The notes: generated by a model not told the origin, from the sequence alone. A stretch of 64,000 nt of DNA from Celeribacter sp. PS-C1 (GCF_019429625.1 NZ_JAHXRW010000011.1:1-64000), one strand, 5' to 3'; positions 26,641 to 36,527 are shown, counted from the first letter of the stretch. Translations and numbers: made by a program.

Positions 26641-27336
26641 TCAGCTGTCCAGTTCCCGCGACAGGATGGTCGCGAATTCGTCGGCAAAGGCTTCGTAACC
26701 GCCCAAGATGCGGTCGCTGTCGGCGTTGAGTTTGTTGTAGAAAATCACCGCCGGAATAGCGGCCAGAAGGCCAAGCGCCGTGGCCAAAAGCGCCTCCGCA
26801 ATGCCCGGCGCCACGACGGCCAAGTTAGTGGATTGCGCCATGGCGATGTCTTCAAAGGCGGTTTTGATGCCCCAAACCGTGCCGAACAGGCCCACGAAGG
26901 GGCCAGTCGACCCAACGGTCGCGAGGAAAGACAGACCCGAGGTCATCTCTTCGCTCTCTTTCGCGATGGCGACATCCATCGAACGGTCGATGCGCGATTG
27001 TGCACCCGCGATCAGCCCGCCATCGGCTTTGTGAGAGCGGCGCCATTCGGTCATGCCAGCGGCAAACACCCGCTCCGGCGCAGACATCGGCCCATTGGAG
27101 ATTTGGTCGTACAACTCGTCCAAAGGCTCGCCAGACCAAAAGGCCTGATCAAAGGCGGCAGCTTCCGCGCGGGCCTTTTTGAACGCGATGAATTTCTGGA
27201 TGATGATCGACCATGACCAAAACGAGGCCACGATCAGCATCAGCATCACGATTTTCACGGTGAAGGTTGCGCGCATGAAAAGCGCCAGCAAGGAGAAATC
27301 GATCTCCTGCGCCATCGCAAGGGTTGTCTGGTCCAT
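26641..27336 (-). CDS. tolQ: Proton channel protein TolQ
   Basis: MotA/TolQ/ExbB family protein of 231 residues; with TolR it uses the proton gradient to drive TolA. Membrane helices: about 18-45 (MRATFTVKIVMLMLIVASFW), 130-160 (FLATVGSTGPFVGLFGTVWG) and 175-200 (GIAEALLATALGLLAAIPAV), the last two holding the family signatures. It heads the tolQRAB cluster, 145 bases after ybgC. Length and motifs match TolQ. Confidence 0.96.
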   Translation of the reverse strand: MDQTTLAMAQEIDFSLLALFMRATFTVKIVMLMLIVASFWSWSIIIQKFIAFKKARAEAAAFDQAFWSGEPLDELYDQISNGPMSAPERVFAAGMTEWRRSHKADGGLIAGAQSRIDRSMDVAIAKESEEMTSGLSFLATVGSTGPFVGLFGTVWGIKTAFEDIAMAQSTNLAVVAPGIAEALLATALGLLAAIPAVIFYNKLNADSDRILGGYEAFADEFATILSRELDS

Positions 27337-27481
27337 GAACCTGCTCTTTTAATCGCCTGTCGGCCGCATTTACTCGGCTCTCATCATTACCCGAGATTCT
27401 ATCCTATCCACAGGGGCTTCGCCAACACGAACATGTGACACTCGTGCTAGATTTTCGGATTTTTGGCGATTTTGGGGAGGC

Positions 27482-27871
27482 TTAGTGCAGATTTCGGCGG
27501 AGAACCGCCGGAAGACGCGCAGGATGGCCCGTCGCGGTGAGCGCCACGAGGGTGACCTGAGCGACGAAAAGCTCTTCTTCGCCGCGTTTGACCTTTTGGC
27601 TGACCACAATCCGGGCACCTGTCATGGCCTCAAGCGAGGTCTCGACCACCAGATCGTCATCGAATCTGGCCGGAGACAGGTAATCCGCCTCGACGCGCCG
27701 AACGGCGAAGACAATGCCCTCTTCTTCCTTGAGCTTGACCTGATCCACGCCCAGGTCGCGCACCCATTCAGTACGACCGCGTTCGATGAATTTGAGGTAA
27801 TTGGCGTAATAGACGATGCCCGCGAGATCGGTGTCCTCGTAATAGACATGGACAGGGAGCGTGTGGATCAT
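27482..27871 (-). CDS. ybgC: Tol-Pal-associated acyl-CoA thioesterase YbgC
   Basis: Hot-dog-fold thioesterase of 129 residues. The family signature is VYYEDTDLAGIVYYANYLKF, with the catalytic Asp in DTDLAG, followed by ERGRTEWVR. It probably hydrolyses short acyl-CoA or acyl-ACP thioesters tied to phospholipid metabolism. It sits in front of tolQ as in most proteobacteria, 27 bases after thpR, so thpR-ybgC may share a transcript. Confidence 0.94.
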   Translation of the reverse strand: MIHTLPVHVYYEDTDLAGIVYYANYLKFIERGRTEWVRDLGVDQVKLKEEEGIVFAVRRVEADYLSPARFDDDLVVETSLEAMTGARIVVSQKVKRGEEELFVAQVTLVALTATGHPARLPAVLRRNLH

Positions 27872-27898
27872 CTGACGGGCCTTTCGTTTTTTGCGACC

Positions 27899-28441
27899 CT
27901 AGGGCGCGAGCGGATAGCTCGCAAGGGTCTCATATTGCGCTGCCTCATGGCTCAGCACAGAGTGCACCATGTCGAAACTCGGCGCTTGGAATTTGGGCCA
28001 AGAGAACGCCCCCTGCGCCGCGATCAGATGTTCCAACTCCTGATGTTCGCCGGGATGCAGGCGGTTGAACCGGCGCAGCGTGATATGGGGACGGAAACGC
28101 TCGTGCGACAACTCAATCCCGACCGACCGCGCCGCCTGCCGTATCTTTTTGTGCAAGGCGGTCAGCGCTTCGTTCGGTTCAACATTGGCAAAAAGCAGGC
28201 GCGGTTTGCCACCGCCGAAGACATCGAGGCCTTTGATCTCGATCTCCGGCGCGCGTGAGGAAAAGCCGGACAATTCCTCATGCAGCTCCGCCAGAACCTC
28301 CTCGGGCTGATCATCCAGAAAAGCCAGCGTGATATGCATATTCTCCGCAGGCACAGCGCGCCCAAAGCGCAACCCCATAGCCAGAGTGTCCAGCCGATCC
28401 GTCAAATCGTGCGGCAGAGGGAGGCCGACGAAGGCTCTCAC
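27899..28441 (-). CDS. thpR: RNA 2',3'-cyclic phosphodiesterase ThpR
   Basis: 2H phosphoesterase of 180 residues. Both HxTx motifs are present: HITLAFLDDQPEEV near residues 37-50 and HITLRRFNRLHPGE near 120-133, with FVGLPLPHDL at the N-terminus. It opens or closes 2',3'-cyclic RNA ends. Its start overlaps the stop of the upstream unknown gene by 4 bases (ATGA), so they are coupled. Confidence 0.93.
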   Translation of the reverse strand: MRAFVGLPLPHDLTDRLDTLAMGLRFGRAVPAENMHITLAFLDDQPEEVLAELHEELSGFSSRAPEIEIKGLDVFGGGKPRLLFANVEPNEALTALHKKIRQAARSVGIELSHERFRPHITLRRFNRLHPGEHQELEHLIAAQGAFSWPKFQAPSFDMVHSVLSHEAAQYETLASYPLAP

Positions 28442-29067
28442 CCCGCGATCACCCGAGCATAGAGCCTAAGCGCGTGTGACGCATCCCGCGCCGCATTGGG
28501 CAGCATCGGATCGTAGGCCGCACGAAGCACATTCGCCACATCCGGTCGAACCACCGTACCCTCGGAGGTCTCGGCCAGCGGGCTGTCTTGGGTGAACTCG
28601 ACATCCGACCACAACAGCATCGCCTGCACCGCCTGAGACAGTGCAATCACCTCGGCAGGCACCTCATCCATCGCGCCGCCCATGCGCACGAAGGTGAAAC
28701 AGGCCTTGATCGCGCCTTGATCGTCAAACCGGAAGGCCCGGTATTGATGCGCGCCGCGCTCCTGAAGTGTCGCTACCCGCGCCTCAAGATCAGGGATCAG
28801 ATCGCCCATATGCGGCACGTCCAACAGCTCCGCCCAATCGGACAGGAAAAACACCATGAGGTTCGTGCCAAGCTCGGGGTCCATCTCCTCGATACGATGC
28901 CCTGCGATGGCGACACAGGCCTCGATCGCGGATTTCACCGTCACCAAAGTCTCATCCTCGACGCCAAAGACCACGGGCGCAATCGGCCGCCCCCAGCGCG
29001 CAAAGACGTAATCGCCATTCGAGCGGGTGAAAAACTCTTCGATCCGGTCCGGGGTGATGTCCGTCAT
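28438..29067 (-). CDS. Conserved protein of unknown function
   Basis: Protein of 209 residues with no family I can name. It starts MTDITPDRIEEFFTRSNGDY, has a regular alpha/beta pattern, no signal peptide and no membrane segment. Notable stretches are FVFARWGRPIAPVVFGVEDE-like at the N-terminus (SNGDYVFARWGRPIAPVVFG) and FRFDDQGAIKACFTFVRMG in the middle. The start at 29067 is preceded by GAGAG; a GTG at 29085 is also in frame. It overlaps thpR by 4 bases, which suggests a linked role, but nothing in the sequence shows what it does. Confidence 0.7.
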   Translation of the reverse strand: MTDITPDRIEEFFTRSNGDYVFARWGRPIAPVVFGVEDETLVTVKSAIEACVAIAGHRIEEMDPELGTNLMVFFLSDWAELLDVPHMGDLIPDLEARVATLQERGAHQYRAFRFDDQGAIKACFTFVRMGGAMDEVPAEVIALSQAVQAMLLWSDVEFTQDSPLAETSEGTVVRPDVANVLRAAYDPMLPNAARDASHALRLYARVIAG

Positions 29068-29174
29068 TTGGCTCTCTCGCGTCACAGGGTTTCGCCGCTC
29101 TTTTGCAACAGGGTGGCTTGCGCAGCAACCCCTGCCCCGCGTAGCTTGGCCGCGAAAACGAGACGAGGCGCATC

Positions 29175-29612
29175 ATGAGCAAGACAATCTACATCCTGAA
29201 CGGTCCCAACCTGAACCTTCTGGGCAAACGCCAGCCGGAGATTTACGGCGCCGACACGCTCGAAGATGTCGAAGCCCTCTGTGCGACCGAGGCCGCCAGC
29301 CACGATCTCGACATCGTCTTCGCCCAGTCGAACCACGAAGGTGAAATCATCGAGATGATCCACGAAGCCCGTGACAAAGCCGCAGGCATCGTCATCAACC
29401 CTGCGGCCTATACGCATACTTCGGTGGCTATTCTCGATGCATTGAACACCTTCGAAGGCCCGGTGATCGAGGTGCATATCTCTCAGGTCCACAAACGCGA
29501 AGCCTTCCGCCATCATTCCTATGTCTCAATGCGCGCAGATGCGGTCATGGCGGGCTGTGGCGTCAACGGCTACAAACTGGCCGTGGCGCAGATGGGGCAT
29601 TTGTTGGGGTAA
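29175..29612 (+). CDS. aroQ: 3-dehydroquinate dehydratase, type II
   Basis: Shikimate-pathway enzyme of 145 residues that dehydrates 3-dehydroquinate. The N-terminal [20 protein letters not shown] contains the active-site loop; the catalytic region [17 protein letters not shown] and [20 protein letters not shown] complete the type II family pattern. It is divergent from the unknown gene at 29067 with a 107-base gap, and ends 2 bases before the convergent gene at 29615. Length matches type II enzymes. Confidence 0.96.
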   Translation: MSKTIYILNGPNLNLLGKRQPEIYGADTLEDVEALCATEAASHDLDIVFAQSNHEGEIIEMIHEARDKAAGIVINPAAYTHTSVAILDALNTFEGPVIEVHISQVHKREAFRHHSYVSMRADAVMAGCGVNGYKLAVAQMGHLLG

Positions 29613-29614
29613 GC

Positions 29615-30427
29615 TCACTCAACGTGACCGGCAAACACCTGAATGATCGCTTGCGGCAGCGGCTGGTTTTGCGCATCGCCATAGATGCGCAGCCCCGCCA
29701 GCGGATCAGCGGCCGCGCGGCCAATCACTGCCACCAAGGCATGTCCATCCCGGCGCATCGCCAACGCCCCTTTGAGATGCCCGCAGGCATTGGCCTTACA
29801 CCCCTGCGCCACAAGCCAGTCGCCCTCCCACTCCAAGACGCTTGCCTGTTCAAAAAGTGCTCTGAGTTCCAACAACCCAATGGGTCCGACTGCCGCAAGG
29901 AACCGCCCCTCCCACGCAGGATCGTTGACCAAGAGCTTTGGGTGCCTCCCCTCCCATTGGGCCACTTGGGTAAAGCCCAGTGATTTTGACGGAGCCCGCG
30001 CCTCATGGATCTCACGTCCTTCGAGCCAGTAGCGCAGATCCCCACTCTGCCCCGGATCGGTCGCAGGAGAGATTACCTCGATCCCTCGCTCCGTCATCTG
30101 AGCTTGCGCATTGTCGTGGCATGTCCCGAATGGCTCCGACACCCAGACCGGATCAGCCCCGGCATCGACATAGGCCCACATCTTGGGACAGGCCGTGCCG
30201 CCCGACGCCAAGAGGATGAGCAAGAGATTTCCGTCCTGCGCGGCAATGTCGAGATGATCCACGGCAAGCGGCAGATCGACGGGCGCGTCTGCCAGATAAA
30301 GCGCATCTGCGCCAATCGGCGCGAGCGGCAGGATTTCAGCGACGCCCGCAGAGGTTTCCGCGCGATCCATCGCCATAAACGCAAAGGGCAAAACACTTGC
30401 GACAATCGACAAAAAGAAAACCCGCAT
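29615..30427 (-). CDS. Hypothetical exported protein
   Basis: Protein of 270 residues of no named family. A possible signal peptide or anchor covers residues 1-19 (MRVFFLSIVASVLPFAFMAM). Start at 30427, with GAGGGG upstream, instead of an earlier in-frame start at 30454. Two cysteine pairs, SGGTACPKMW and QGCKANACGHLKG, hint at a folded periplasmic domain. The gene begins 31 bases after ruvB, so it is likely read at the end of the ruvCAB transcript and is convergent with aroQ. Confidence 0.7.
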   Translation of the reverse strand: MRVFFLSIVASVLPFAFMAMDRAETSAGVAEILPLAPIGADALYLADAPVDLPLAVDHLDIAAQDGNLLLILLASGGTACPKMWAYVDAGADPVWVSEPFGTCHDNAQAQMTERGIEVISPATDPGQSGDLRYWLEGREIHEARAPSKSLGFTQVAQWEGRHPKLLVNDPAWEGRFLAAVGPIGLLELRALFEQASVLEWEGDWLVAQGCKANACGHLKGALAMRRDGHALVAVIGRAAADPLAGLRIYGDAQNQPLPQAIIQVFAGHVE

Positions 30428-30458
30428 AGCCCCTCGCCTCTTTCCGTGGCTCAAATAC

Positions 30459-31487
30459 TCACTTTCCGAACAAATCCGACTGATCCGGCGCTTTCGGGGC
30501 CTCGAGCCCCAGATGCCGCCAGGATTTCTGCGTCAACATCCGCCCGCGCGGCGTGCGTTGGATCAGGCCCTGTTGCAAAAGATAGGGCTCGATCACATCC
30601 TCAATGGCATCTCGCGACTCCGAAAGTGCCGCCGCCAAAGTTTCCACCCCCACAGGCCCACCACCGTAATTCTCTGCAATCATCCCGAGATACCGTCGGT
30701 CGGCCCCATCAAGGCCCAAAAGGTCCACACCCAGACGCGTCAGCGCGCCGTCGGCCAATGATTTGGTAATCCGCCCGTCGCCCTCGACCACGGCGAAATC
30801 CACCACGCGGCGCAAGAGCCGCCCGGCGATCCGGGGCGTGCCACGGGCGCGTTTCGCGATCTCATGCGCGCCATCAGGCTCCGCAGGAACACCCAACAGA
30901 CGCGCACCACGGGTGACGATCTCATGCAGCTCTTCGGTGGTATAAAACTGAAGCCGCGTCGGGATGCCGAAACGGTCACGCAAAGGTGTGGTCAAAAGCC
31001 CGAGCCGCGTGGTCGCGCCGACCAGGGTAAAGGGCTGCAACTCGATCCGCACCGTGCGCGCGGCGGGGCCTTCGCCGATCACCAGATCGAGTTCAAAATC
31101 CTCCATCGCCGGGTAAAGCACCTCTTCGACCACCGGGTTCATCCGGTGTATCTCGTCGATGAAGAGCACATCGCGGGCTTCGAGATTGGTCAGGATCGCC
31201 GCCAGATCGCCGGCTTTCGCCAAGACCGGCCCGGAGGTCATCTTGAAATTCACCCCCAACTCGCGCGCCATGATCTGCGCAAGCGTGGTTTTACCAAGGC
31301 CCGGTGGACCATGGAACAGCACATGGTCCATCGCCTCCTCGCGCATCTTGGCAGACTCAATGAACACACGGAGGTTGGCGCGGGCCTCTTGCTGACCGAT
31401 GAATTCCTCAAGCGCCTGCGGGCGCAAGGCGCGATCTGCGTCTTCGGTTTGGCGTTCGGGCCGCAATGTCGGGTCTGGTTGATCCAT
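30459..31487 (-). CDS. ruvB: Holliday junction branch-migration ATPase RuvB
   Basis: AAA+ motor of 342 residues that drives branch migration with RuvA. N-terminal [20 protein letters not shown], Walker [18 protein letters not shown] (about 59-75), Walker [18 protein letters not shown], sensor-1 [20 protein letters not shown], and the C-terminal winged-helix with [19 protein letters not shown]. It lies 3 bases after ruvA. Length fits the family. Confidence 0.98.
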   Translation of the reverse strand: MDQPDPTLRPERQTEDADRALRPQALEEFIGQQEARANLRVFIESAKMREEAMDHVLFHGPPGLGKTTLAQIMARELGVNFKMTSGPVLAKAGDLAAILTNLEARDVLFIDEIHRMNPVVEEVLYPAMEDFELDLVIGEGPAARTVRIELQPFTLVGATTRLGLLTTPLRDRFGIPTRLQFYTTEELHEIVTRGARLLGVPAEPDGAHEIAKRARGTPRIAGRLLRRVVDFAVVEGDGRITKSLADGALTRLGVDLLGLDGADRRYLGMIAENYGGGPVGVETLAAALSESRDAIEDVIEPYLLQQGLIQRTPRGRMLTQKSWRHLGLEAPKAPDQSDLFGK

Positions 31488-31490
31488 CGG

Positions 31491-32171
31491 TTACCCTTTC
31501 GGCGCGAGTAGGCGCAACGCGGCTTTGATCAGGGTGGAGGTGTCCGCCTCGGGCGCGTCCTGCGCGGATTGCGCCACGGCCTGCGCCGCGTCCGACGGAG
31601 AATAGCCGAGGTTTTGCAGCGCGGACAACGCCTCGGCCTCTGCGCTCGCATTGGCTTTGGCAGGGGCTTTCTTCGGCGCGGGTTTGGCGGTGGGCGTGGC
31701 GCTTTCAATCACCTCGACTGTCTCGGGCGCTTCCAAAGCCTCCGACAGCTTGCCGCCCATCGACATCACCGTGGGTGCCTTGTCTTTCAACTCATTGACC
31801 ACACGCTGCGCGATCTTCGGTCCCACGCCTGGTGCGGCCTTGACCGCCGTCCAGTCGCCCAGCGCAATCGCCCGCCCTGTCGCCTCCGGCCCCAAGGTGC
31901 CGAGGATGGCCATGGCGGCTTTCGAGCCGATGCCCTGCACGGAAATCAACAAGCGATACCATTCCTTTTCCAAGAGTGAGGTAAAGCCAAAGAGTTGCAG
32001 GTTCGTCTCCTGCACCAGCATATCAGTGTAAAGCGCAACCGGCGCGCCGCGCCCCGGAAGGGACATCCGCGTGCGCTCGGAAATATAGACGATATAGCCG
32101 ACGCCGCGCACGTCGATCAGGACATGATCCGTGCCAATATAGTCGATGACACCGGTGAGTTTGCCGATCAT
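31491..32171 (-). CDS. ruvA: Holliday junction-binding protein RuvA
   Basis: Tetrameric junction-binding protein of 226 residues. The OB-fold N-terminus reads [20 protein letters not shown], followed by the helix-hairpin-helix segments [18 protein letters not shown] and [20 protein letters not shown] long Ala/Lys-rich linker (about 140-175) leads to the C-terminal RuvB-binding domain with [20 protein letters not shown]. Overlaps the ruvC stop by 4 bases. Confidence 0.97.
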   Translation of the reverse strand: MIGKLTGVIDYIGTDHVLIDVRGVGYIVYISERTRMSLPGRGAPVALYTDMLVQETNLQLFGFTSLLEKEWYRLLISVQGIGSKAAMAILGTLGPEATGRAIALGDWTAVKAAPGVGPKIAQRVVNELKDKAPTVMSMGGKLSEALEAPETVEVIESATPTAKPAPKKAPAKANASAEAEALSALQNLGYSPSDAAQAVAQSAQDAPEADTSTLIKAALRLLAPKG

Positions 32172-32677
32172 GAGGCGGCCTTTCTGAGCGCGTCTTGCAG
32201 CCGCGACGACGATTGCGCGTGGTAAGAATGCGTGATCGCGATGGCCAGCGCATCGACCGCATCGGGACCTTCGAGCTTCGCGCCCGGCAGTTGCAGCTTG
32301 ATCATATGTTCGACCTGTTGCTTGGCCGCGTGGCCAACACCTACGACGGTCTTTTTCACCGCGTTGGGGGCGTATTCACCGATGGGAATGCCCGCCCGCG
32401 CAGGGACCAGCAACGCGACCGAGCGCGCCTGCCCAAGTTTCAGCGTCGCAACGGCGTCCTTGTTGACAAAGGTCTGCTCGACGGCGGCGCTATCGGGGCG
32501 GTAGGTCTCGACGATAGCGGTAAGCTGATCGAAGAGCGACAAAAGCCGCGTGGCGAGATCATCGGAAGAAGCCGAGCGGCAGATGCCGTTGGCGACATGG
32601 CTGATACGCGGGCCTGCGACATCGATAATGCCCCAGCCCATATTGCGCAGCCCGGGGTCGATGCCCATCACACGCAT
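32168..32677 (-). CDS. ruvC: Crossover junction endonuclease RuvC
   Basis: Holliday junction resolvase of 169 residues. First catalytic Asp in [18 protein letters not shown], the Glu in [20 protein letters not shown], and the late Asp pair region [16 protein letters not shown]. First gene of ruvCAB. The ATG is preceded by a GAGAC stretch. Upstream to the next minus-strand gene lies a 299-base gap. Confidence 0.97.
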   Translation of the reverse strand: MRVMGIDPGLRNMGWGIIDVAGPRISHVANGICRSASSDDLATRLLSLFDQLTAIVETYRPDSAAVEQTFVNKDAVATLKLGQARSVALLVPARAGIPIGEYAPNAVKKTVVGVGHAAKQQVEHMIKLQLPGAKLEGPDAVDALAIAITHSYHAQSSSRLQDALRKAAS

Positions 32678-32872
32678 AGTCTCACCTGCTCGTTTTATTC
32701 GTTAAGAATGAGTTAGCACGAAACGAGAACATTTGCCAAGACTGGTTTGCCTCCAGCCACTTATTTCAATGGCAGAGCGAAGACTCAGCCAAGCGCAGCG
32801 TGTCATGCAAATGCAGGACCTCTCGGCCCGCCCTATCAGGCACCGTCAGGCGTGAGCATCAAAAGAGGCGAA

Positions 32873-32895
32873 AGCCCGCACTGGAGGCGCGGGCT
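32873..32895 (-). terminator. Probable terminator after the small membrane-protein gene
   Basis: On the minus strand AGCCCGC, 9-base loop, GCGGGCT, then TTCGCCTCTTTT. Its loop shares ACTGGAGGCGCGG-like sequence with the hairpin at 4397. It lies 80 bases after the stop of the 32977 gene. Confidence 0.5.
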
Positions 32896-32976
32896 ATGAC
32901 GTGGAGAGGTCCCGGAACGGCAAATTGAGAAACAGCCGTTCAACTCAAGAAGAGAGATCCCGGACTCTCTCTGATG

Positions 32977-33324
32977 TCAGCTCAGAAGCATCTTGCCCTG
33001 AAGCGCCAACCAGATGGTCAGATCATCGGCATGCATCACCCAAGCACCAGCGCGTTCGATCGCCGTGCCTTCGGCCAGCTCAGCCACACGTGCGCCATAG
33101 GTCGAGGCGCCAAGGGTGGCATAGAGCACCGCTTTGAACAGAATGACCCCAGCCAAAGCCACGAACAACAAATGGATCGGACGCCGCAAACCGCGACGAC
33201 GCGGGCGAGCGATGATCAGCCCGTCCTGATTAACGGAATAAATGACACCCTTATTCAAGGCACGACGCCGCGCCTCGATCCGGGTCAAACGTTTATTCAA
33301 TTGCTGCGAACCGGCATACGGCAT
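32977..33324 (-). CDS. Small membrane protein of unknown function
   Basis: Protein of 115 residues with a basic N-terminal half (KRLTRIEARRRALNKG, then ARPRRRGLRRPI) and one membrane helix, about residues 51-70 (HLLFVALAGVILFKAVLYAT). The C-terminal part would lie outside. The start at 33324 is fixed by GGGGAGG five bases upstream. I know similar small proteins in Rhodobacterales only as conserved hypotheticals. It may be a stand-alone transcript. Confidence 0.7.
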   Translation of the reverse strand: MPYAGSQQLNKRLTRIEARRRALNKGVIYSVNQDGLIIARPRRRGLRRPIHLLFVALAGVILFKAVLYATLGASTYGARVAELAEGTAIERAGAWVMHADDLTIWLALQGKMLLS

Positions 33325-33430
33325 AGCAGCCTCCCCATACAAACTACATCGGCCCCACCGACCATGACATAATTAAGGCAGAATATGTCAAAAATGGGGC
33401 AAGCCTGGTGAGGGGAAGATTTTGCCTCCT

Positions 33431-34306
33431 TTATGAGGCGTTGCGCTCCATTGTCAGCGTCGTCCAGTCAACAATCTCCTGCCGATCGACCAGATTGAAC
33501 CCGGTACGTGTATAAACCTCGACGACCTCATCGGCCTGCGGATTGAGAATTCCGGAGAGAATCACATGGCCGCCAGGTTTGACGTTGCCCGCCATATCAG
33601 GTGCGAGCGCCACCAACGGGCCCTTGAGAATGTTGGCGAATACGAGATCGAAGGGCGCTTTTTCGGCGAGAACTTCATGGTTAAAGCCAGCAGCTTCCAG
33701 ACAGATGACGCGACCCGAGAGATCATTGGCATCGACATTCGATTGTGCGACCTCTACAGCCACCTCGTCGATGTCGGAAGCATAGACGATCTGGTCGGAG
33801 ATCTTCGCAGCCGCCATCGCGAGAACGGCGGTACCGCAGCCGATGTCGGCCACGTTGTCAAAGCTTTTGCCCTCGCCCATCAGACGATCCAGCGCCTTGA
33901 GACAGCCCAGAGTGGTGCCGTGATGCCCGGTGCCAAAGGCCATGGCGGCCTCGATCAAAAGCCCGATCTTGTCCGCGGGCAGTTTGTCGACGTCATGCGA
34001 ACCGTAGACAAAGAAACGACCGGCCTCGACTGGGGCCAGATCGCGACGCACTTTCGCGACCCAATCGGTTTCCGGCAGTTCAGAGATGACGAAATCCGGC
34101 GCGTCATTGGCCTTAGCCAAAAGCGCCAGCGCGATCTCATCGGGCGCCTCGGTGAAATAGGCGCCAACTTCCCAGAGACCCGAACCGTCCTCGATCTCGA
34201 AGACCCCCACGCCCGTGGGTTCCGGGTCGAGAAACTCCAGCGCCTCGCCAATGGCTTCGGCGGGGGCTTTGCCGCGGGTCTTGGTAAAGGCGGTGAAAGT
34301 GGTCAT
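33431..34306 (-). CDS. prmA: Ribosomal protein L11 methyltransferase
   Basis: SAM-dependent methyltransferase of 291 residues that modifies ribosomal protein L11. Motif I VADIGCGTAVLAMAAAKISD (about 151-170), then VYASDIDEVAVEVAQSNVDA and DLVFANILKGPLVALAPDM (the NPPY-like NIL motif of PrmA). The N-terminal substrate domain is the expected size. A 50S-related housekeeping gene separated from msrA by a terminator-like hairpin. Confidence 0.92.
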   Translation of the reverse strand: MTTFTAFTKTRGKAPAEAIGEALEFLDPEPTGVGVFEIEDGSGLWEVGAYFTEAPDEIALALLAKANDAPDFVISELPETDWVAKVRRDLAPVEAGRFFVYGSHDVDKLPADKIGLLIEAAMAFGTGHHGTTLGCLKALDRLMGEGKSFDNVADIGCGTAVLAMAAAKISDQIVYASDIDEVAVEVAQSNVDANDLSGRVICLEAAGFNHEVLAEKAPFDLVFANILKGPLVALAPDMAGNVKPGGHVILSGILNPQADEVVEVYTRTGFNLVDRQEIVDWTTLTMERNAS

Positions 34307-34347
34307 GGCTGCACTCCGAAATGGGCTTTGCCTTCGCCATAAAGCGA

Positions 34348-34375
34348 AGCCGCGCTTTACTCAAGCGCGGCTCTG
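34348..34375 (-). terminator. Terminator between msrA and prmA
   Basis: Perfect 10-base stem AGCCGCGCTT/AAGCGCGGCT with a 5-base loop, followed on the minus strand by TTCGCTTT. It lies 25 bases after the msrA stop. Confidence 0.7.
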
Positions 34376-34397
34376 GATTTTACAGATTGGATGCGGC

Positions 34398-35099
34398 TCA
34401 GTCGGCGTGCCCCTGCGGCTCCACCGGGTCCGTCCATTCAATCGACCGTCCCATTGACAGCCCCACCGGACAGCTCACCCCGGTGCCGCCGATACCGCAA
34501 TAGCCGCTAGGGTTCTTCGCCAGATATTGCTGGTGATAGTCCTCGGCATAATAGAACTTGCTAGCAGGCAGAACTTCGGTCGTGATGGCGCCGTAACCTT
34601 TGTCCTGCAGCAACACGTTATAGCCCGCCAGCGAGGCCTCCGCCGCCGCGCGCTGAGCCTCGGAGGTGTAGTAGATGCCGGAGCGATATTGCGTACCGCG
34701 ATCATTGCCCTGCTGCATGCCTTGGGTCGGGTTGTGGCCCTCCCAAAAGACCTTGAGCAGCTCGGCGTAGCTGACTTTCGACGGATCAAAGATCACGCGC
34801 ACCACCTCATTGTGACCGGTCTGGCCGGTGCAGACCTCTTCATAGGTCGGGTTCGGCGTATAGCCCGCCGCATAGCCGACGGCGGTGTTCACCACTCCCG
34901 GCACCTGCCAGAACTTGCGCTCGACACCCCAAAAACAGCCCATGCCAAAAATCGCCTCTTCGCAGCCCTCAGGCACATCGCCCTCAAGTGGCACGTGCAA
35001 GACAAAATGCTCCGCCGCAGTCGGGATCGGATCAGGACGCCCCGGCAAGGCGGCGTCTGGCGTGGGCATGGTAAGTTTCTTGGTCAGGGCAGAGAACAT
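34398..35099 (-). CDS. msrA: Peptide-methionine (S)-S-oxide reductase MsrA
   Basis: Repair enzyme of 233 residues that reduces methionine S-sulfoxide. The catalytic Cys is in [18 protein letters not shown] near residues 49-66; [35 protein letters not shown] and [13 protein letters not shown] follow, and a C-terminal resolving Cys is in [16 protein letters not shown]. The start at 35099 has GGAG five bases upstream. A leading segment of about 35 residues before the domain is not a clear signal peptide. Confidence 0.95.
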   Translation of the reverse strand: MFSALTKKLTMPTPDAALPGRPDPIPTAAEHFVLHVPLEGDVPEGCEEAIFGMGCFWGVERKFWQVPGVVNTAVGYAAGYTPNPTYEEVCTGQTGHNEVVRVIFDPSKVSYAELLKVFWEGHNPTQGMQQGNDRGTQYRSGIYYTSEAQRAAAEASLAGYNVLLQDKGYGAITTEVLPASKFYYAEDYHQQYLAKNPSGYCGIGGTGVSCPVGLSMGRSIEWTDPVEPQGHAD

Positions 35100-35158
35100 G
35101 GCGGGCTCCATCATGGCGTTTCGCTCTCAATATAGAGTGCAAAACGCCAAGCACCAAG

Positions 35159-36412
35159 TTACTCCGCCGGCTCGCTCAGAACCGCGCTTTCGCGCACCAG
35201 CGGCAGGAACCGCCATTCATTGCCCTTTTCCGGGTGACGCGGGATGAGTGCGGCCAAACCGAGAGAGGCCATCGCCATGCCTGCGGCCAGCGCAAACACC
35301 CCGCCCGGAGAGGCCACCCAGAGATAGCCCAACAGAGCCGGCAGGAAGACCGCCGCGATATGGTTGATGGTAAAGGCAACGGCTGCCGTAGGCGCGATGT
35401 CTTCCGGATCGGCGATCTTTTGGAAATAGGTTTTGAGCGCGAAAGCGAGGCCAAAGAGCATATGGTCGATCACGTAAAGTGCTGCTGCGATGAGAACGCC
35501 CCACCCCAGCCAGTAAATCCCACCGTAAGCCAGGAACACCAACGTCAGACCGATGTATTCCAGCATCAAGACAAAGCGCTCGCCCTTGCGGGACACGACT
35601 TTGCCCATGAAGGGCGCAATCACCATGTTGGCGACATAGTTGATCAGAAACAGTGCGGTGATCTCATGCACCTCGAAACCGAATTTCTCGACCATCATAA
35701 AGGCCGCGAAGACGACAAAGATCTGTCGCCGCGCGCCGGACATGAATTGCAGCGCGTAATAGAGACCATAGCGACGTTTCAGGACGATTTTCTTGGCCTG
35801 CGGATTGGGCGCCTCGAACTGCGGATAGGCGGTGAGCGCGAAAATCGCGACCGCTGCCGTAAAGCCGCCCGAGACCACGTAGACCAGCGCATAGGACAGA
35901 TCGAAGGTCTTCCACGTCAAGACCAGCACCCCATAAGCCACAAGAGAGGCGGCAGACCCCGCCGCCATCAAACGCCCGATCACGATCGGCGCACGGTCTT
36001 TCGACAGCCATTGCAATTGCAGCGACTGATTCACCGTCTCAAAGTAGTGAAAGCCGATAGAGGACAGCATGGTGACCGTCAAAATGCCGCCAAGCGAGGG
36101 AAAATAGGCGGTCACGGCGGTCGCCACGCCCAAGAGCAAGAGCGACACGATGCCCAGCACCTGCTCGCGAATGAAGATGATCAGCGCGATCACCCCGATG
36201 GCGAGAAAGCCCGGAATTTCGCGGATCGTGTGCAGCCAGCCGATCTCGACTCCTGTGAACCCCGCCACCTCGATGACGAAATTGTTCAACAATGCGTTCC
36301 ATGTGGCAAAGGCCACCGGCATGGCGAAGGCCATCAGGAACAACAACCCCTCGGGCCTGCGCCATAGCGGCAGGTTCGGGGTCTCGGAGAGGGGGATCGG
36401 TGAGCGTGTCAT
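35159..36412 (-). CDS. MFS transporter
   Basis: Membrane protein of 417 residues with twelve likely transmembrane helices. It starts MTRSPIPLSETPNLPLWRR and enters the membrane at about residue 25. The middle loop is rich in charge (QAKKIVLKRRYG). No conserved substrate motif was recognised; the first loop LNNFVIEVAGFTGVEIGWLH is typical of MFS. It lies 59 bases before msrA on the same strand, so cotranscription is possible. Confidence 0.82.
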   Translation of the reverse strand: MTRSPIPLSETPNLPLWRRPEGLLFLMAFAMPVAFATWNALLNNFVIEVAGFTGVEIGWLHTIREIPGFLAIGVIALIIFIREQVLGIVSLLLLGVATAVTAYFPSLGGILTVTMLSSIGFHYFETVNQSLQLQWLSKDRAPIVIGRLMAAGSAASLVAYGVLVLTWKTFDLSYALVYVVSGGFTAAVAIFALTAYPQFEAPNPQAKKIVLKRRYGLYYALQFMSGARRQIFVVFAAFMMVEKFGFEVHEITALFLINYVANMVIAPFMGKVVSRKGERFVLMLEYIGLTLVFLAYGGIYWLGWGVLIAAALYVIDHMLFGLAFALKTYFQKIADPEDIAPTAAVAFTINHIAAVFLPALLGYLWVASPGGVFALAAGMAMASLGLAALIPRHPEKGNEWRFLPLVRESAVLSEPAE

Positions 36413-36505
36413 AGATTTGCTTTAGGGGGCAAAAACGATTTTGAATAGCCAGAAATCCCGCACACCCCCTTCTGCCACAGCCGAGCAGAGGTATGCCCAA
36501 AACAT

Positions 36506-36527
36506 TCACATATGCAAAATCATGTGA
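36506..36527. promoter_or_regulatory. Inverted repeat at the yeeE promoter
   Basis: TCACAT, 10-base spacer, ATGTGA. It overlaps the -35 side of the candidate promoter at 36524, as an operator would. Confidence 0.4.
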
